NCBI GenBank assembly: GCA_019084405.1
Contig: JAHRFX010000094.1
Coordinates: 1-24,021 of the forward strand
Direction: 5' to 3'
Origin: Methanobacterium sp.
Lineage (GTDB): Archaea > Methanobacteriota > Methanobacteria > Methanobacteriales > Methanobacteriaceae
DNA: 24,021 bases
Position 1 is the stretch's first letter, and every line of letters starts with the position of its first letter. This document shows, one piece after another, positions 17,288 through 24,021 of this stretch. The translations under genes were made by a program, and so were the position numbers. The notes beneath the pieces are model-generated. The model was not told the origin of the DNA, did no database searches, and saw nothing but the letters and a program-made list of their open reading frames with translations.

Positions 17288-17407
17288 ATGTGCGTAGGGA
17301 TTATGATTCTCATACTTATTACAAAAAGGCCCTTGCAAGGATTTCAAGCACTGAAAAATAGTTTAACCATCATAAAACAGAAGTTGTATTCAAATTTCTG
17401 TCTTTAA
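17288..17407 (+). CDS. Possible 39-residue small ORF in the cobA leader
   Basis: ATG at 17288 with AAGG 4-5 bases upstream opens a 39-residue frame beginning MCVGIMILILITKRP, hydrophobic then basic, with two Cys. A second overlapping frame (GTG at 17290 to TAG at 17361) gives 23 residues including HTYYKKALARISSTEK, which looks more like normal coding sequence and could be a remnant. Neither is recognised. The region is richer in G/C than the surrounding spacer and holds a CCTTGCAAGG palindrome (17331-17340), so a structured leader RNA is an alternative. Confidence 0.2.
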   Translation: MCVGIMILILITKRPLQGFQALKNSLTIIKQKLYSNFCL

Positions 17408-17439
17408 ATTAAATTAATATTATCTAAAGAGGTTGAAAC

Positions 17440-18150
17440 ATGGTAGTATATCTAGTAGGAGCCGGGCCAGGAGATCCGGAACTAATCACACTTAAAGCAG
17501 TAAAAGCACTAGAAAAAGCAGATGTAGTTATTTATGATCGTTTAGCTAATGAAGAGATTTTAAAACATGCTAAAGGGGCCAAATTGATATATGTGGGCAA
17601 AAAAGCTGGTGAGCATTATAAGAGTCAGGATGAAATCAACCACATCCTGGTAGAAGAGGCTAAAAATAACTCTGTTGTAGTCAGGCTTAAAGGAGGAGAT
17701 CCATTTGTATTTGGAAGAGGTGGCGAAGAGGTTTTAACTCTTTTAGATGAAGGATTAGAAGTAGAGATGATACCAGGGGTTACTTCTGCTATTGGAGTAC
17801 CCACCACCATCGGCCTCCCGGTTACTCACCGGGGAGTAGCCACATCTTTCACTGTAGTCACCGGGCATGAAGATCCTACTAAAAAAGAAAAACAGGTTAA
17901 ATGGGATTACACTGCAGATACTGTGGTAGTTTTAATGGGAATTGGTCAAATTAAAGAGAATACTGAAGAATTGATGAAATACAGGGATCCTAAAACTCCG
18001 GTATGTGTTATTGAAAATGGAACCAGCCCGAAAGAGAAAATTATACTGGGCAATCTGGAAAATATTGCTCAGAAAGAGATTAATCCTCCTGCACTTTTAG
18101 TTATTGGAGATGTAGTGGATGTTTTCAAACAAATAAATCAAATTAAATGA
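17440..18150 (+). CDS. cobA: Uroporphyrinogen-III C-methyltransferase (SUMT, CobA/CorA type)
   Basis: Adds methyl groups from SAM to C-2 and C-7 of uroporphyrinogen III to give precorrin-2, the branch point to cobamides, coenzyme F430 and sirohaem, all important in methanogens. 236 residues, the monofunctional form without the CysG Fe-chelatase domain. Family landmarks: VYLVGAGPGDPELITLKAV (N-terminal SAM loop), VIYDRLAN, RLKGGDPFVFGRGGEE, IPGVTSAIGVPTTIGLPVTHRG and VVTGHEDP. AGAGGTTG precedes the ATG. hemD follows 21 bp later. The first 30 or so codons are strongly A-ending compared with the rest. Confidence 0.96.
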   Translation: MVVYLVGAGPGDPELITLKAVKALEKADVVIYDRLANEEILKHAKGAKLIYVGKKAGEHYKSQDEINHILVEEAKNNSVVVRLKGGDPFVFGRGGEEVLTLLDEGLEVEMIPGVTSAIGVPTTIGLPVTHRGVATSFTVVTGHEDPTKKEKQVKWDYTADTVVVLMGIGQIKENTEELMKYRDPKTPVCVIENGTSPKEKIILGNLENIAQKEINPPALLVIGDVVDVFKQINQIK

Positions 18151-18171
18151 TTAATTTAAAAGAGGTTAATT

Positions 18172-18948
18172 ATGAAGGGGTTAAAAGGGAAAAAAATTGT
18201 GATAACCAGACCTGCAGAAAGAGCCACAGATTCAGTTGAAATGGTCAAATCTTACGGTGCAATCCCCATTGTGACACCTACCATTGAACTTAAAGATTCC
18301 AAGCCGGAAGAAATGTTGAAACTATGCAGCATCCTTCACGAATTGGATTGGCTGGTTTTTACGTCTCCAAGAGCCATAGAATCCTTTTTCAAATACTGTA
18401 ATCTAAATGATGTTCCTGGCTTAAAAATTGCAGTTATAGGCCCTAAAACTGGAGAAAAATTGCATGAATTTGGGGTTAAACCACACTTAATACCAGATGA
18501 ATATACTGCCGAGGGTTTGCTAGAGGCTTTTAAAAAAATTGAAATTGCAGGGATGAAAATAGGCCTCCCCCGGACTATGGTTGCAAGATATACACTTCCC
18601 CACGGTCTCAAAAATAGGGGTGCTGAAGTGATCCTGGCCGACGCCTATAAATCAGAAATCCCTGAGGATAAATCAAAAATCTACGAGCTGATCGATGATA
18701 TATTAAACCTTAAAATTGACATTATAATGTTCACCAGTCCTTTAACTGTAAAAAATCTAATTAAAACAGCAAAAGATGAAGGCAAAGAAGAAGTGGTGGA
18801 TATATTGCGAAATAAAGAAATAATTGTTGCTGCAATAGGTCCGATTACCAGGAAAGTTCTGGATTCATATGAAATCGAGCCAGTTATGCCGGATGTTTAC
18901 ACCTTTAAGGACATGCTGGAGAAACTAGCTCAAGTGATGGATAATTAA
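18172..18948 (+). CDS. hemD: Uroporphyrinogen-III synthase HemD
   Basis: Closes and inverts ring D of hydroxymethylbilane to make uroporphyrinogen III, the substrate of the CobA product upstream. 258 residues, within the family range. HemD is poorly conserved; the assignment rests on GKKIVITRPAERATDSVEMVKSYGAIPIVTPTIEL at the start, DWLVFTSPRAIESFFKY, IAVIGPKTGEKLHEFGVKPHLIPDEYTAEGLL, IMFTSPLTVKNLI and VAAIGPITRKVLDSYEIEPVMPDVYTF, which are family hallmarks, and on its operon position. AGAGGT lies upstream of the ATG. Confidence 0.94.
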   Translation: MKGLKGKKIVITRPAERATDSVEMVKSYGAIPIVTPTIELKDSKPEEMLKLCSILHELDWLVFTSPRAIESFFKYCNLNDVPGLKIAVIGPKTGEKLHEFGVKPHLIPDEYTAEGLLEAFKKIEIAGMKIGLPRTMVARYTLPHGLKNRGAEVILADAYKSEIPEDKSKIYELIDDILNLKIDIIMFTSPLTVKNLIKTAKDEGKEEVVDILRNKEIIVAAIGPITRKVLDSYEIEPVMPDVYTFKDMLEKLAQVMDN

Positions 18949-18962
18949 ATGAGGTTTGGATT

Positions 18963-19238
18963 ATGAAAACTACTATCTGGCCGGTTTATATTGATTCAAA
19001 AAAAACAAGAAAAGAAGGTAGAAAAATTCCAAAAAAAGAAGCTGTATCTTCACCTTCTTTAAGTGATATTTCCCGGGCAGCTCGAAAACTAAATTTAAGC
19101 CCGAAAACTGAGAATAATAAGTCTTTTCCGGGATCATGGTATGATAATTCAGGGCGCATTATTGTGGAACGGGGGGAAATATCTAAAAGGGAAATCCTTT
19201 TAAAAATAAGTAATATGATAAAAGGCAGCCGCTCCTAA
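18963..19238 (+). CDS. srp19: Signal recognition particle 19 kDa protein
   Basis: Binds the S domain of 7S RNA and prepares it for SRP54, as part of the membrane-targeting particle. 91 residues, the normal archaeal length. It starts with the family motif TIWPVYIDSKKTRKEGRKIPKKEAV, then SLSDISRAARKLNL, SFPGSWYDNSGRIIVE and a lysine-rich KREILLKISNMIKG end. GAGGT precedes the ATG. It is 14 bp downstream of hemD and so joins the tetrapyrrole operon, though unrelated in function. Confidence 0.95.
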   Translation: MKTTIWPVYIDSKKTRKEGRKIPKKEAVSSPSLSDISRAARKLNLSPKTENNKSFPGSWYDNSGRIIVERGEISKREILLKISNMIKGSRS

Positions 19239-19239
19239 A

Positions 19240-19254
19240 TTTTTATTTTTTTTT
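19240..19254 (+). terminator. Oligo-T terminator after srp19
   Basis: T5-A-T9 begins directly after the srp19 stop, a typical archaeal oligo-T terminator, and is followed by A7, which could pair with it. A clear downstream transcription unit starts about 150 bp later. Confidence 0.55.
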
Positions 19255-19393
19255 AAAAAAATGAGGCATCAGTACTTAAAATATCGACATATTTATTAAT
19301 ATGAAGCTCATAATTAATAATAAAATCAGAATAGTTATTATACTACTTTAAAATTCCATTTAAGAAAATCAAAATAATCCGGAGAATTATTAA

Positions 19394-20806
19394 ATGACTC
19401 CTCTTTTACCAGAAAATATGAATAAATCTTTTTCTAAAGCCCAACAAATGCTTAATTCAGCAGAGGATATTAAAATTTATTCACATAATGATTGTGACGG
19501 AATAAGTGCGGGGGCCATTCTATCCTCTATTCTGGACCGCCTGGACAAAGAACATGAAATCGAATTTATTAGTCTGGATAAACTGGAAGACCTGAAAATA
19601 AATAATGAGCTAACCATCTTTTCTGATATGGGGTCGGGACAGGGTATTGATAAACTTTCTACATCCTCATCCCAGATACTGGTACTGGACCACCATCCTC
19701 CTGTAAGGTCTTTGAATTATAATTCTAAACTTTCTGGAAGATTTCTGGAAATAAATCCTCTTTTTCATGGTATTGATGGTTCTTATGAGATTTCAGGAGG
19801 GGGGATGTGCTACTTACTTGCAAAAAAATTTGGATTTTATGATTTAAGTTGGATAGGTGTTCTTTCTGCAGTGGGTGATATGCAAAATACCCATACTGGT
19901 AAATTAGAAGGTATTAATAAGTCAATACTGGAAGATGCTACCCGTCAGGGGCTGGTGGATTCTGCTGCAGATCTGGCTATTTACGGTAGACAAACCCGTC
20001 CATTAATTATTGCTTTATCCTATTTCAGTGATGTAACTCTTCCTATAACCAATAACAAAACTGAAGTAATCTTATTATTAAAAAAACTTGATATTGATCG
20101 GCGATATGGTAATAGGTTACGTACACTATCTGATTTGACATCAAATGAGAAAACCCGGCTTTTTTCGGAACTGGTTAAATTACTATCCCAGGAAGTTCCT
20201 GAAAAATATATCAAACATGTTCCTAAACTGGTTGCCGGGGATTATTATGAATTCTTAAATGAAGAAGAAAAAACTACTCTAAGAGATGCGTCTGAATTTT
20301 CAACTGCAGTAAACGCATGCAGCAGAAATAAAAATCCTGAGGTGGCTCTTGATATATTAAAAGGCGATAGAATACTGGCCATGGATGAATTAGAACGCTT
20401 AACTAGAAAACACCGTCAATATCTGGCGGAAAAAATACAGATGATTGAAGATAATGAATCAATTATACCCCTGGATAACCTGCAGTACTTCCATAGTAAT
20501 GGAATCAAAAGTGAGGTGGTAGGTACCATTACCGGGATGGTTCTAAGTCATGGCGATTGGAAAAAGCCTATAATTGGGTTTTCTCAACTTGATAATGGAG
20601 AAGACCTTTTAAAAGTTTCTTTGCGATGTTCCCGACTTTTAGCTTATGATGGAATACACTTTGGTCAGATTATAAGAAAAGTTGCCCCTAAAGTGGGAGG
20701 TAGTGGTGGTGGACATGCAGTTGCCTGTGGGGCATATATCCCTTCTAAAAATCAGGATCAATTTTTAAAAATATTCAATAGCACTTTAAAAGGTATAATT
20801 AACTGA
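19394..20806 (+). CDS. DHH-family single-strand exonuclease, archaeal RecJ/GAN-like
   Basis: A 470-residue DHH/DHHA1 phosphoesterase. Metal-binding motifs: YSHNDCDGISAGA (H31, D33, D35), IFSDMGSGQ (D78), VLDHHPP (DHH at 99-101) and SAVGDMQNT. The C-terminal DHHA1 domain ends with GGSGGGHAVACGAY (GGSGGG about 435-440, H441). Size and layout match archaeal RecJ homologues, including GAN, the GINS-associated nuclease at the replisome; which subgroup cannot be decided from motifs. It may resect single strands or clear primers. GGAG lies 9 bases before the ATG. It stands alone, with 155 bp upstream and a regulator 93 bp downstream. Confidence 0.92.
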   Translation: MTPLLPENMNKSFSKAQQMLNSAEDIKIYSHNDCDGISAGAILSSILDRLDKEHEIEFISLDKLEDLKINNELTIFSDMGSGQGIDKLSTSSSQILVLDHHPPVRSLNYNSKLSGRFLEINPLFHGIDGSYEISGGGMCYLLAKKFGFYDLSWIGVLSAVGDMQNTHTGKLEGINKSILEDATRQGLVDSAADLAIYGRQTRPLIIALSYFSDVTLPITNNKTEVILLLKKLDIDRRYGNRLRTLSDLTSNEKTRLFSELVKLLSQEVPEKYIKHVPKLVAGDYYEFLNEEEKTTLRDASEFSTAVNACSRNKNPEVALDILKGDRILAMDELERLTRKHRQYLAEKIQMIEDNESIIPLDNLQYFHSNGIKSEVVGTITGMVLSHGDWKKPIIGFSQLDNGEDLLKVSLRCSRLLAYDGIHFGQIIRKVAPKVGGSGGGHAVACGAYIPSKNQDQFLKIFNSTLKGIIN

Positions 20807-20822
20807 TTCTAACCACTGCATT

Positions 20823-20871
20823 TATTAATCTATTAAAATATATTCCTGCATATATATCCTCTATTAATCTA
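20823..20871 (+). promoter_or_regulatory. TATA-like box flanked by a 10-bp direct repeat before the winged-helix regulator
   Basis: TATATAT at 20851-20857 would start transcription near 20880, about 20 nt before the ATG. The decamer TATTAATCTA occurs at 20823-20832 and 20862-20871, one on each side of the box. This could be an operator for autoregulation, but the region is very AT-rich. Confidence 0.3.
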
Positions 20872-20899
20872 GAATTTGAAATAAAGATCAGGTATTACC

Positions 20900-21694
20900 A
20901 TGAAAATATTCAAAAAAAGAGGCGAAATGACTCATTTTCAAATTTTAGCAGAAATTGCAAAACAAGAACCTCATTTAAGACAAAAAGATATTGCTGATAA
21001 GTTAGGAATAACTGTACAGGCGGTTTCTGAAAATTTGAAGACTTTGGTAGATGATGGATATGTTGAATCAGGAACAGGGCGTTCTCCTTACAAAATTACC
21101 AAAAGAGGTATTGATAAATTAAAAAAACAAGCCCTGAATTTGCGAAAATATTCTGAAACCGTACTGGATACTATGAATACCTACAAATCTATCTGGCCGG
21201 CTATTGCCAGTGAAAATTTGACTTCTGGAGATAGAGTAGGCCTATTTATGGATGATGGTACCTTGTATGCTACTAAATCCTCAACATCAGCCCAGGGTGA
21301 AGCTTTAAATGATGCTCAAAAAGGAGAGGATGTGGCTTTGATGGGACTGGAAGGAATAATTGAATTAAAACCCGGCAAAGTGGTAATCATGAATTTACCT
21401 ACCATTCAGGAAGGGGGTTCCCGGGCTACAGATCTTGAAAAAATAAAAAGAATATACCGCACCGGCTTTGATAGGGTGGGTATTATGGGTACTGTTTCCC
21501 GGGCAGTGGCTGATAAACTGAATATTAAAGTTGACTTTGAATTTGCAACCCCTTATTCCACACTTGCTGCTACTAAAAGAGGACTTAATGTACTGGTATT
21601 CGCGGTAGGCAAGATGAACCGTAGTATTACTCGTAAACTGGAAGAAGAAGGGATTCAATACAGTTTGGAAGATGTAAAAAAAGATATTACCTGA
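20900..21694 (+). CDS. Winged helix-turn-helix transcriptional regulator (COG1497-type)
   Basis: A 264-residue protein. Residues about 10-75 form a winged HTH: THFQILAEIAKQEPHLRQKDIADKLGITVQAVSENLKTLVDDGYVESG, with a wing ending GRSPYKITKRG. The larger C-terminal part (about 90-264) contains GDRVGLFMDDGTLYA, LEGIIELKPGKVVIMNLPTIQEGGS, DRVGIMGTVSRAVADKLNIKVDFEFATP and LNVLVFAVGKMNRSITRKLEEEGI. It looks like a ligand-sensing or NAD-like fold and resembles a family of archaeal predicted regulators; no ligand is known to me. AGGT lies 6 bases before the chosen ATG. An internal ATG at 20927, after GAGGCGA, is a possible alternative. Cytoplasmic, no transmembrane helix. Confidence 0.85.
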   Translation: MKIFKKRGEMTHFQILAEIAKQEPHLRQKDIADKLGITVQAVSENLKTLVDDGYVESGTGRSPYKITKRGIDKLKKQALNLRKYSETVLDTMNTYKSIWPAIASENLTSGDRVGLFMDDGTLYATKSSTSAQGEALNDAQKGEDVALMGLEGIIELKPGKVVIMNLPTIQEGGSRATDLEKIKRIYRTGFDRVGIMGTVSRAVADKLNIKVDFEFATPYSTLAATKRGLNVLVFAVGKMNRSITRKLEEEGIQYSLEDVKKDIT

Positions 21695-21706
21695 TTTACA
21701 GGTATT

Positions 21707-22139
21707 CTAAAGATTGTAAACTTCTTCTGCAGGAACCAGTGTTATTTTTGATTCTTTTAAGACTTTAATGAGCAGATCCAGATCATCAGTTCTTAAAAGT
21801 AATATGGCTTTATCTTTCTTTTCATGTACAAATGCATATAAATATTCTAAATTAATATCAGAATCGTTAAGAATTTTTAAAATAGAGGAAAGGCCTCCGG
21901 GATGGTCGGCAAGTTCCACGGCTACTACTTCTTTGATTTTTACCACGAAATTATTTTCAGTAAGAATTTTTTCAGCCATTTGGGGGTTCTGGAACAATAA
22001 GCCTTAAAATCCCAAATTCTGAAGTATCTGCGATGGATAAGGCCCTAATATTAATTCCATTCTCAGCTAGGGTATTTAGAGCTTTCCATAATCTTCCTTT
22101 TTTATTTTCCAGAAAAACGGATATTTGTTTTATTTTCAT
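21707..22139 (-). pseudogene. Two-ACT-domain amino-acid-binding protein, frameshifted
   Basis: From ATG at 22139 the minus strand reads MKIKQISVFLENKKGRLWK, then ALNTLAENGINIRALSIADTS and RLIVPEPPNG, and stops at 21972. The next frame continues QMAEKILTENNFVV, VKIKEVVAVELADHPGGL and SILKILNDSDINLEYLYAF, ending at 21707. Together they make one protein of about 143 residues with two ACT domains, the usual size. The total span is 433 nt, one more than a whole number of codons. Removing one C from the C5 run (plus strand G at 21982-21986) restores VPEPQMAEKIL. So there is a 1-nt insertion, or a sequencing error. Intact versions commonly sit beside phenylacetate-CoA ligase genes in archaea, as here (57 bp downstream of that gene), perhaps sensing aromatic amino acids. 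AGGAAGAT precedes the ATG. Confidence 0.85.
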
Positions 22140-22196
22140 GTTATCTTCCTGATTAATTTTTTATTTAATGACCAATAATTCCACCATCAATAACCA

Positions 22197-23393
22197 TTAA
22201 TGTATGTTTCGTTGGTCAATAACCCTTACAGCTTTACCTTCACTTCGGGGAAGGCTTTTTGGTTCCACCAGAGTAACATTAACCCTTAAACCTATTTCAT
22301 TTTCAATGTAACTTTCTATTTTCTTTTTTATGCGGACCATTTCTTTAACTTCATCAGAGAAAAGTTCCTGGGATGTTTCCACCTTTACTTCTATTTCATC
22401 CAGAAGATGAGGGCGGGTTACAATAATCTGATAATGAGGCTGCAGACCATCAATTTTCAACAAAGCCTTTTCTATTTGAGAGGGGAATACCGCCACACCA
22501 CGAACTTTTAACATATCGTCTGACCTGCCAGTTATTCTATCCATTTTGACCATATTTCTTCCACAGTCACATGGCTCATATCTAAGGGCAGTAATGTCCT
22601 TTGTTCTAAATCTAATGATAGGCATTCCCACCCGGCTTAAAGTGGTCAATACCAGTTCTCCTGTTTTATCCGCACCTAATGATTCTGTGGTTTGGGGGTT
22701 GATGATTTCGGGATAAAAATGATCTTCACAAATATGTAGTCCTGATTGTTGATTACATTCTATGGCCACACCAGGGCCCATGATTTCAGTTAAACCATAT
22801 ATATTAAATGCCTGGACTCCAAATCGTTTCTCTATCTCTTTTCTCATTTGAGCGGTCCACATCTCTGCCCCAAATCCAATGGCCTTTAAATCGGTATCTT
22901 CACTACTCAATCCTTCTTCCTGGGCCACTTCTGATAGGTATAATCCATAAGATGGGGTAAAAATCATAACTGTAGTCCCAAAGTCTTTCATAATTTCAAT
23001 TTGCCTTCTGGTTTGGCCGGTGGAAATAGGAATAACCGTGGCTCCTATTTTCTGGGCACCATAATGGACTCCAAATCCTCCGGTAAATAGTCCATAACCA
23101 TGAGTATTTTGAATAATATTATCTTCAGTTATTCCCATCATGGTCAATCCCCGGGCCATCACTTCACTCCATAATTCAATATCTTCCAGGGTATATCCTG
23201 ATACTACCGGTTTCCCGGCGGTACCAGAAGAAGTATGGACTTCAATGATATCTTTACGAGGGACGGTAAACATTCCAAAGGGATATACCTCTCTTAAATC
23301 ATCTTTAGTGGTGAACGGGAGTTTATTAATATCTTCCAGGGTCTGGATATCTTCAGGGGATATGCCCATAGCACTGAATTTCTGATTATAGTA
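22197..23393 (-). pseudogene. paaK: Phenylacetate-CoA ligase-type enzyme, 5' end cut off by an IS630-type insertion
   Basis: The minus-strand frame from about YYNQKFSAMGISPEDIQ to the stop at 22197 is an ANL-superfamily aryl-CoA ligase (about 399 residues). It has the AMP-binding loop TSSGTAGKPVV, HGYGLFTGG, FNIYGLTEIMGPG and GRSDDMLKVRGVAVFPSQIE. The enzyme activates aryl acids such as phenylacetate or indoleacetate to CoA thioesters, feeding aromatic amino-acid synthesis with indolepyruvate oxidoreductase in methanogens. Homology stops near 23393, where about 35-40 residues are missing. The frame runs on upstream to 23579 only as antisense to the transposase. The natural start and ribosome site are gone from this window, so it is probably not expressed normally. 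Its partner ACT gene is also broken. Confidence 0.88.
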
Positions 23394-23436
23394 TATTACG
23401 AAATTTTTATTAGGTATGGTGGATATATTATTTTTT

Positions 23437-23958
23437 ATGTCAAATGAAGCTGAATTTCTGAAAAATGATTTTAGAAGGAAGGGTTCTTTGATTTGTAAAG
23501 AATCTGATTTGAAAATTGTTGATGATATTATTAGTGAAGCTAAAATTATGTGTAAAGCATATAAAAGAGCTATTTTCATTAAAAAGGTTGTTTCAACTGG
23601 TTCGATTAAAGATGCTGCTTTGTTTGTAGGAGTTCATCCGAATACTGGTTCTGAATGGTTGAGGAGATTTAATGAAGAAGGTATTGATGGTTTATTCCCT
23701 AAATATGCTGGTGGTAGACCTTCTTTTTTATCAGATGATGAGTTAGATGAATTAAAAAATTTATTGAAAGCCGAAAATGAGAATTATAGTATTAAAGATG
23801 CTAAAAAGTTAATTTATGATGAATTTGGTGTGGAATATAGTTATAAACAGGTTTGGGAGATTGTTACTAAAAAATTAGGCCTTTCATACCGTAAACCTTT
23901 TCCTAAATATTCAGATCGACCAGAAGATGCTGAGGAACAGCTTTTAAAAAAACAATGA
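23437..23958 (+). CDS. IS630-family transposase, N-terminal part (orfA)
   Basis: About 173 residues, mostly DNA-binding: KRAIFIKKVVSTGSIKDAALFVGVHPNTGSEWLRRFNEEGIDGLF (first HTH), then RPSFLSDDELDELKNLLKAENENYSIKDAKKLIYDEFGVEYSYKQVWEIVTKKLGLSYRKPFPKYSDRPEDAEEQLLKK, the typical IS630 second HTH and linker. The DDE catalytic domain is missing because of a TGA right after an A7 tract. The next frame carries it on. Another in-frame ATG lies at 23416; 23437 (MSNEAEF) looks more like family starts, but neither has a strong ribosome site. Codon use is strongly T-ending, unlike the paaK remnant. Confidence 0.85.
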   Translation: MSNEAEFLKNDFRRKGSLICKESDLKIVDDIISEAKIMCKAYKRAIFIKKVVSTGSIKDAALFVGVHPNTGSEWLRRFNEEGIDGLFPKYAGGRPSFLSDDELDELKNLLKAENENYSIKDAKKLIYDEFGVEYSYKQVWEIVTKKLGLSYRKPFPKYSDRPEDAEEQLLKKQ

Positions 23959-24021
23959 ATTTAAATCTGGATAATGAGTATTTATGTTTCTTAGACAGCT
24001 CTTCTGTGCAAAATATCCCTA
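23952..24021 (+). CDS. IS630-family transposase, start of catalytic part (orfB, continues past window)
   Basis: In the -1 frame after A7 (23946-23952) the sequence reads TMNLNLDNEYLCFLDSSSVQNIP and stays open to the window end. FLDSSSVQ matches the first catalytic aspartate region of the IS630 DDE domain. It joins smoothly to orfA if the ribosome slips back one base on the A7 run, or if one A has been lost by mutation. Confidence 0.65.

Larger units (their letters stand above)
23394..24021 (+). mobile_element. IS630-type insertion sequence, left part (right end outside window)
   Basis: The element begins at about 23390-23395, where paaK homology ends in a TA-rich sequence (GTATATTACG). IS630 elements insert at TA and duplicate it, so a TA at 23392-23393 is a likely target copy. 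The transposase starts 43 bp inside. The right end and terminal inverted repeats cannot be compared because the window ends first. Confidence 0.75.

Noticed and set aside
17280..17439. A cobalamin riboswitch upstream of cobA
   Set aside because: No convincing B12 box or riboswitch core was found; CACTGA near 17349 is only a partial likeness.
23394..23579. The first 60 or so residues of the open frame that continues upstream of paaK on the minus strand
   Set aside because: They are antisense to the IS630-type transposase and match no ligase N-terminus; the frame is open only by chance after the insertion.

Overview
The window is AT-rich archaeal chromosome. Gene content points to a hydrogenotrophic methanogen of the order Methanobacteriales, most likely Methanobacterium: archaeal NAC, archaeosine transglycosylase TgtA, SRP19, PurS/PurQ, the ArgJ/ArgB arginine route and a CobA-type methyltransferase for corrinoid/F430 precursors. 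Ribosome binding sites resemble AGGAGGTGAT, and TATA-like boxes lie upstream of several genes. The genus is inferred from family knowledge, not from a database search. No tRNA, rRNA or CRISPR array was seen.

Layout. 1-370 is the 3' part of a LeuB-type dehydrogenase, convergent with argB and argJ (427-2540, minus). From 8317 down to 2624 a minus-strand set reads tgtA, NAC, a calcineurin-like phosphoesterase, a NYN-domain ribonuclease, a membrane protein with a duplicated GGDD palm/cyclase-like domain, and a small membrane protein. Three of its junctions are 1-nt stop/start overlaps, so it is probably one transcript. A 338-bp gene-free gap separates it from a MnmC-like methyltransferase (8656-9876, minus). 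9987-14143 is a surface-glycan cluster: two GT4-type glycosyltransferases, one GT2-type glycosyltransferase and an opposite-strand Zn-ribbon methyltransferase. glmS (14243-16021, minus) makes glucosamine-6-phosphate. It is divergent from purS-purQ (16243-17180), with an inverted repeat between them. cobA-hemD-srp19 (17440-19238) is a tetrapyrrole operon ending in an SRP gene. A RecJ/GAN-like DHH nuclease (19394-20806) and a winged-helix regulator (20900-21694) follow.

The right end is decaying. A two-ACT-domain gene (21707-22139) carries a 1-nt frameshift in a C5 run. Its usual partner, a phenylacetate-CoA ligase-type gene (from 22197), is cut near its 5' end by an IS630-type element (about 23394 to beyond the window). 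The transposase itself is split at an A7 slippery tract.

The best candidate for an undescribed system is the phosphoesterase / NYN RNase / GGDD-palm membrane protein block (2973-5997). It has the parts expected of a nucleotide-signal module: a possible synthase, a possible RNA-cleaving effector and a possible signal-degrading phosphodiesterase. This is a hypothesis from motifs and gene order only.
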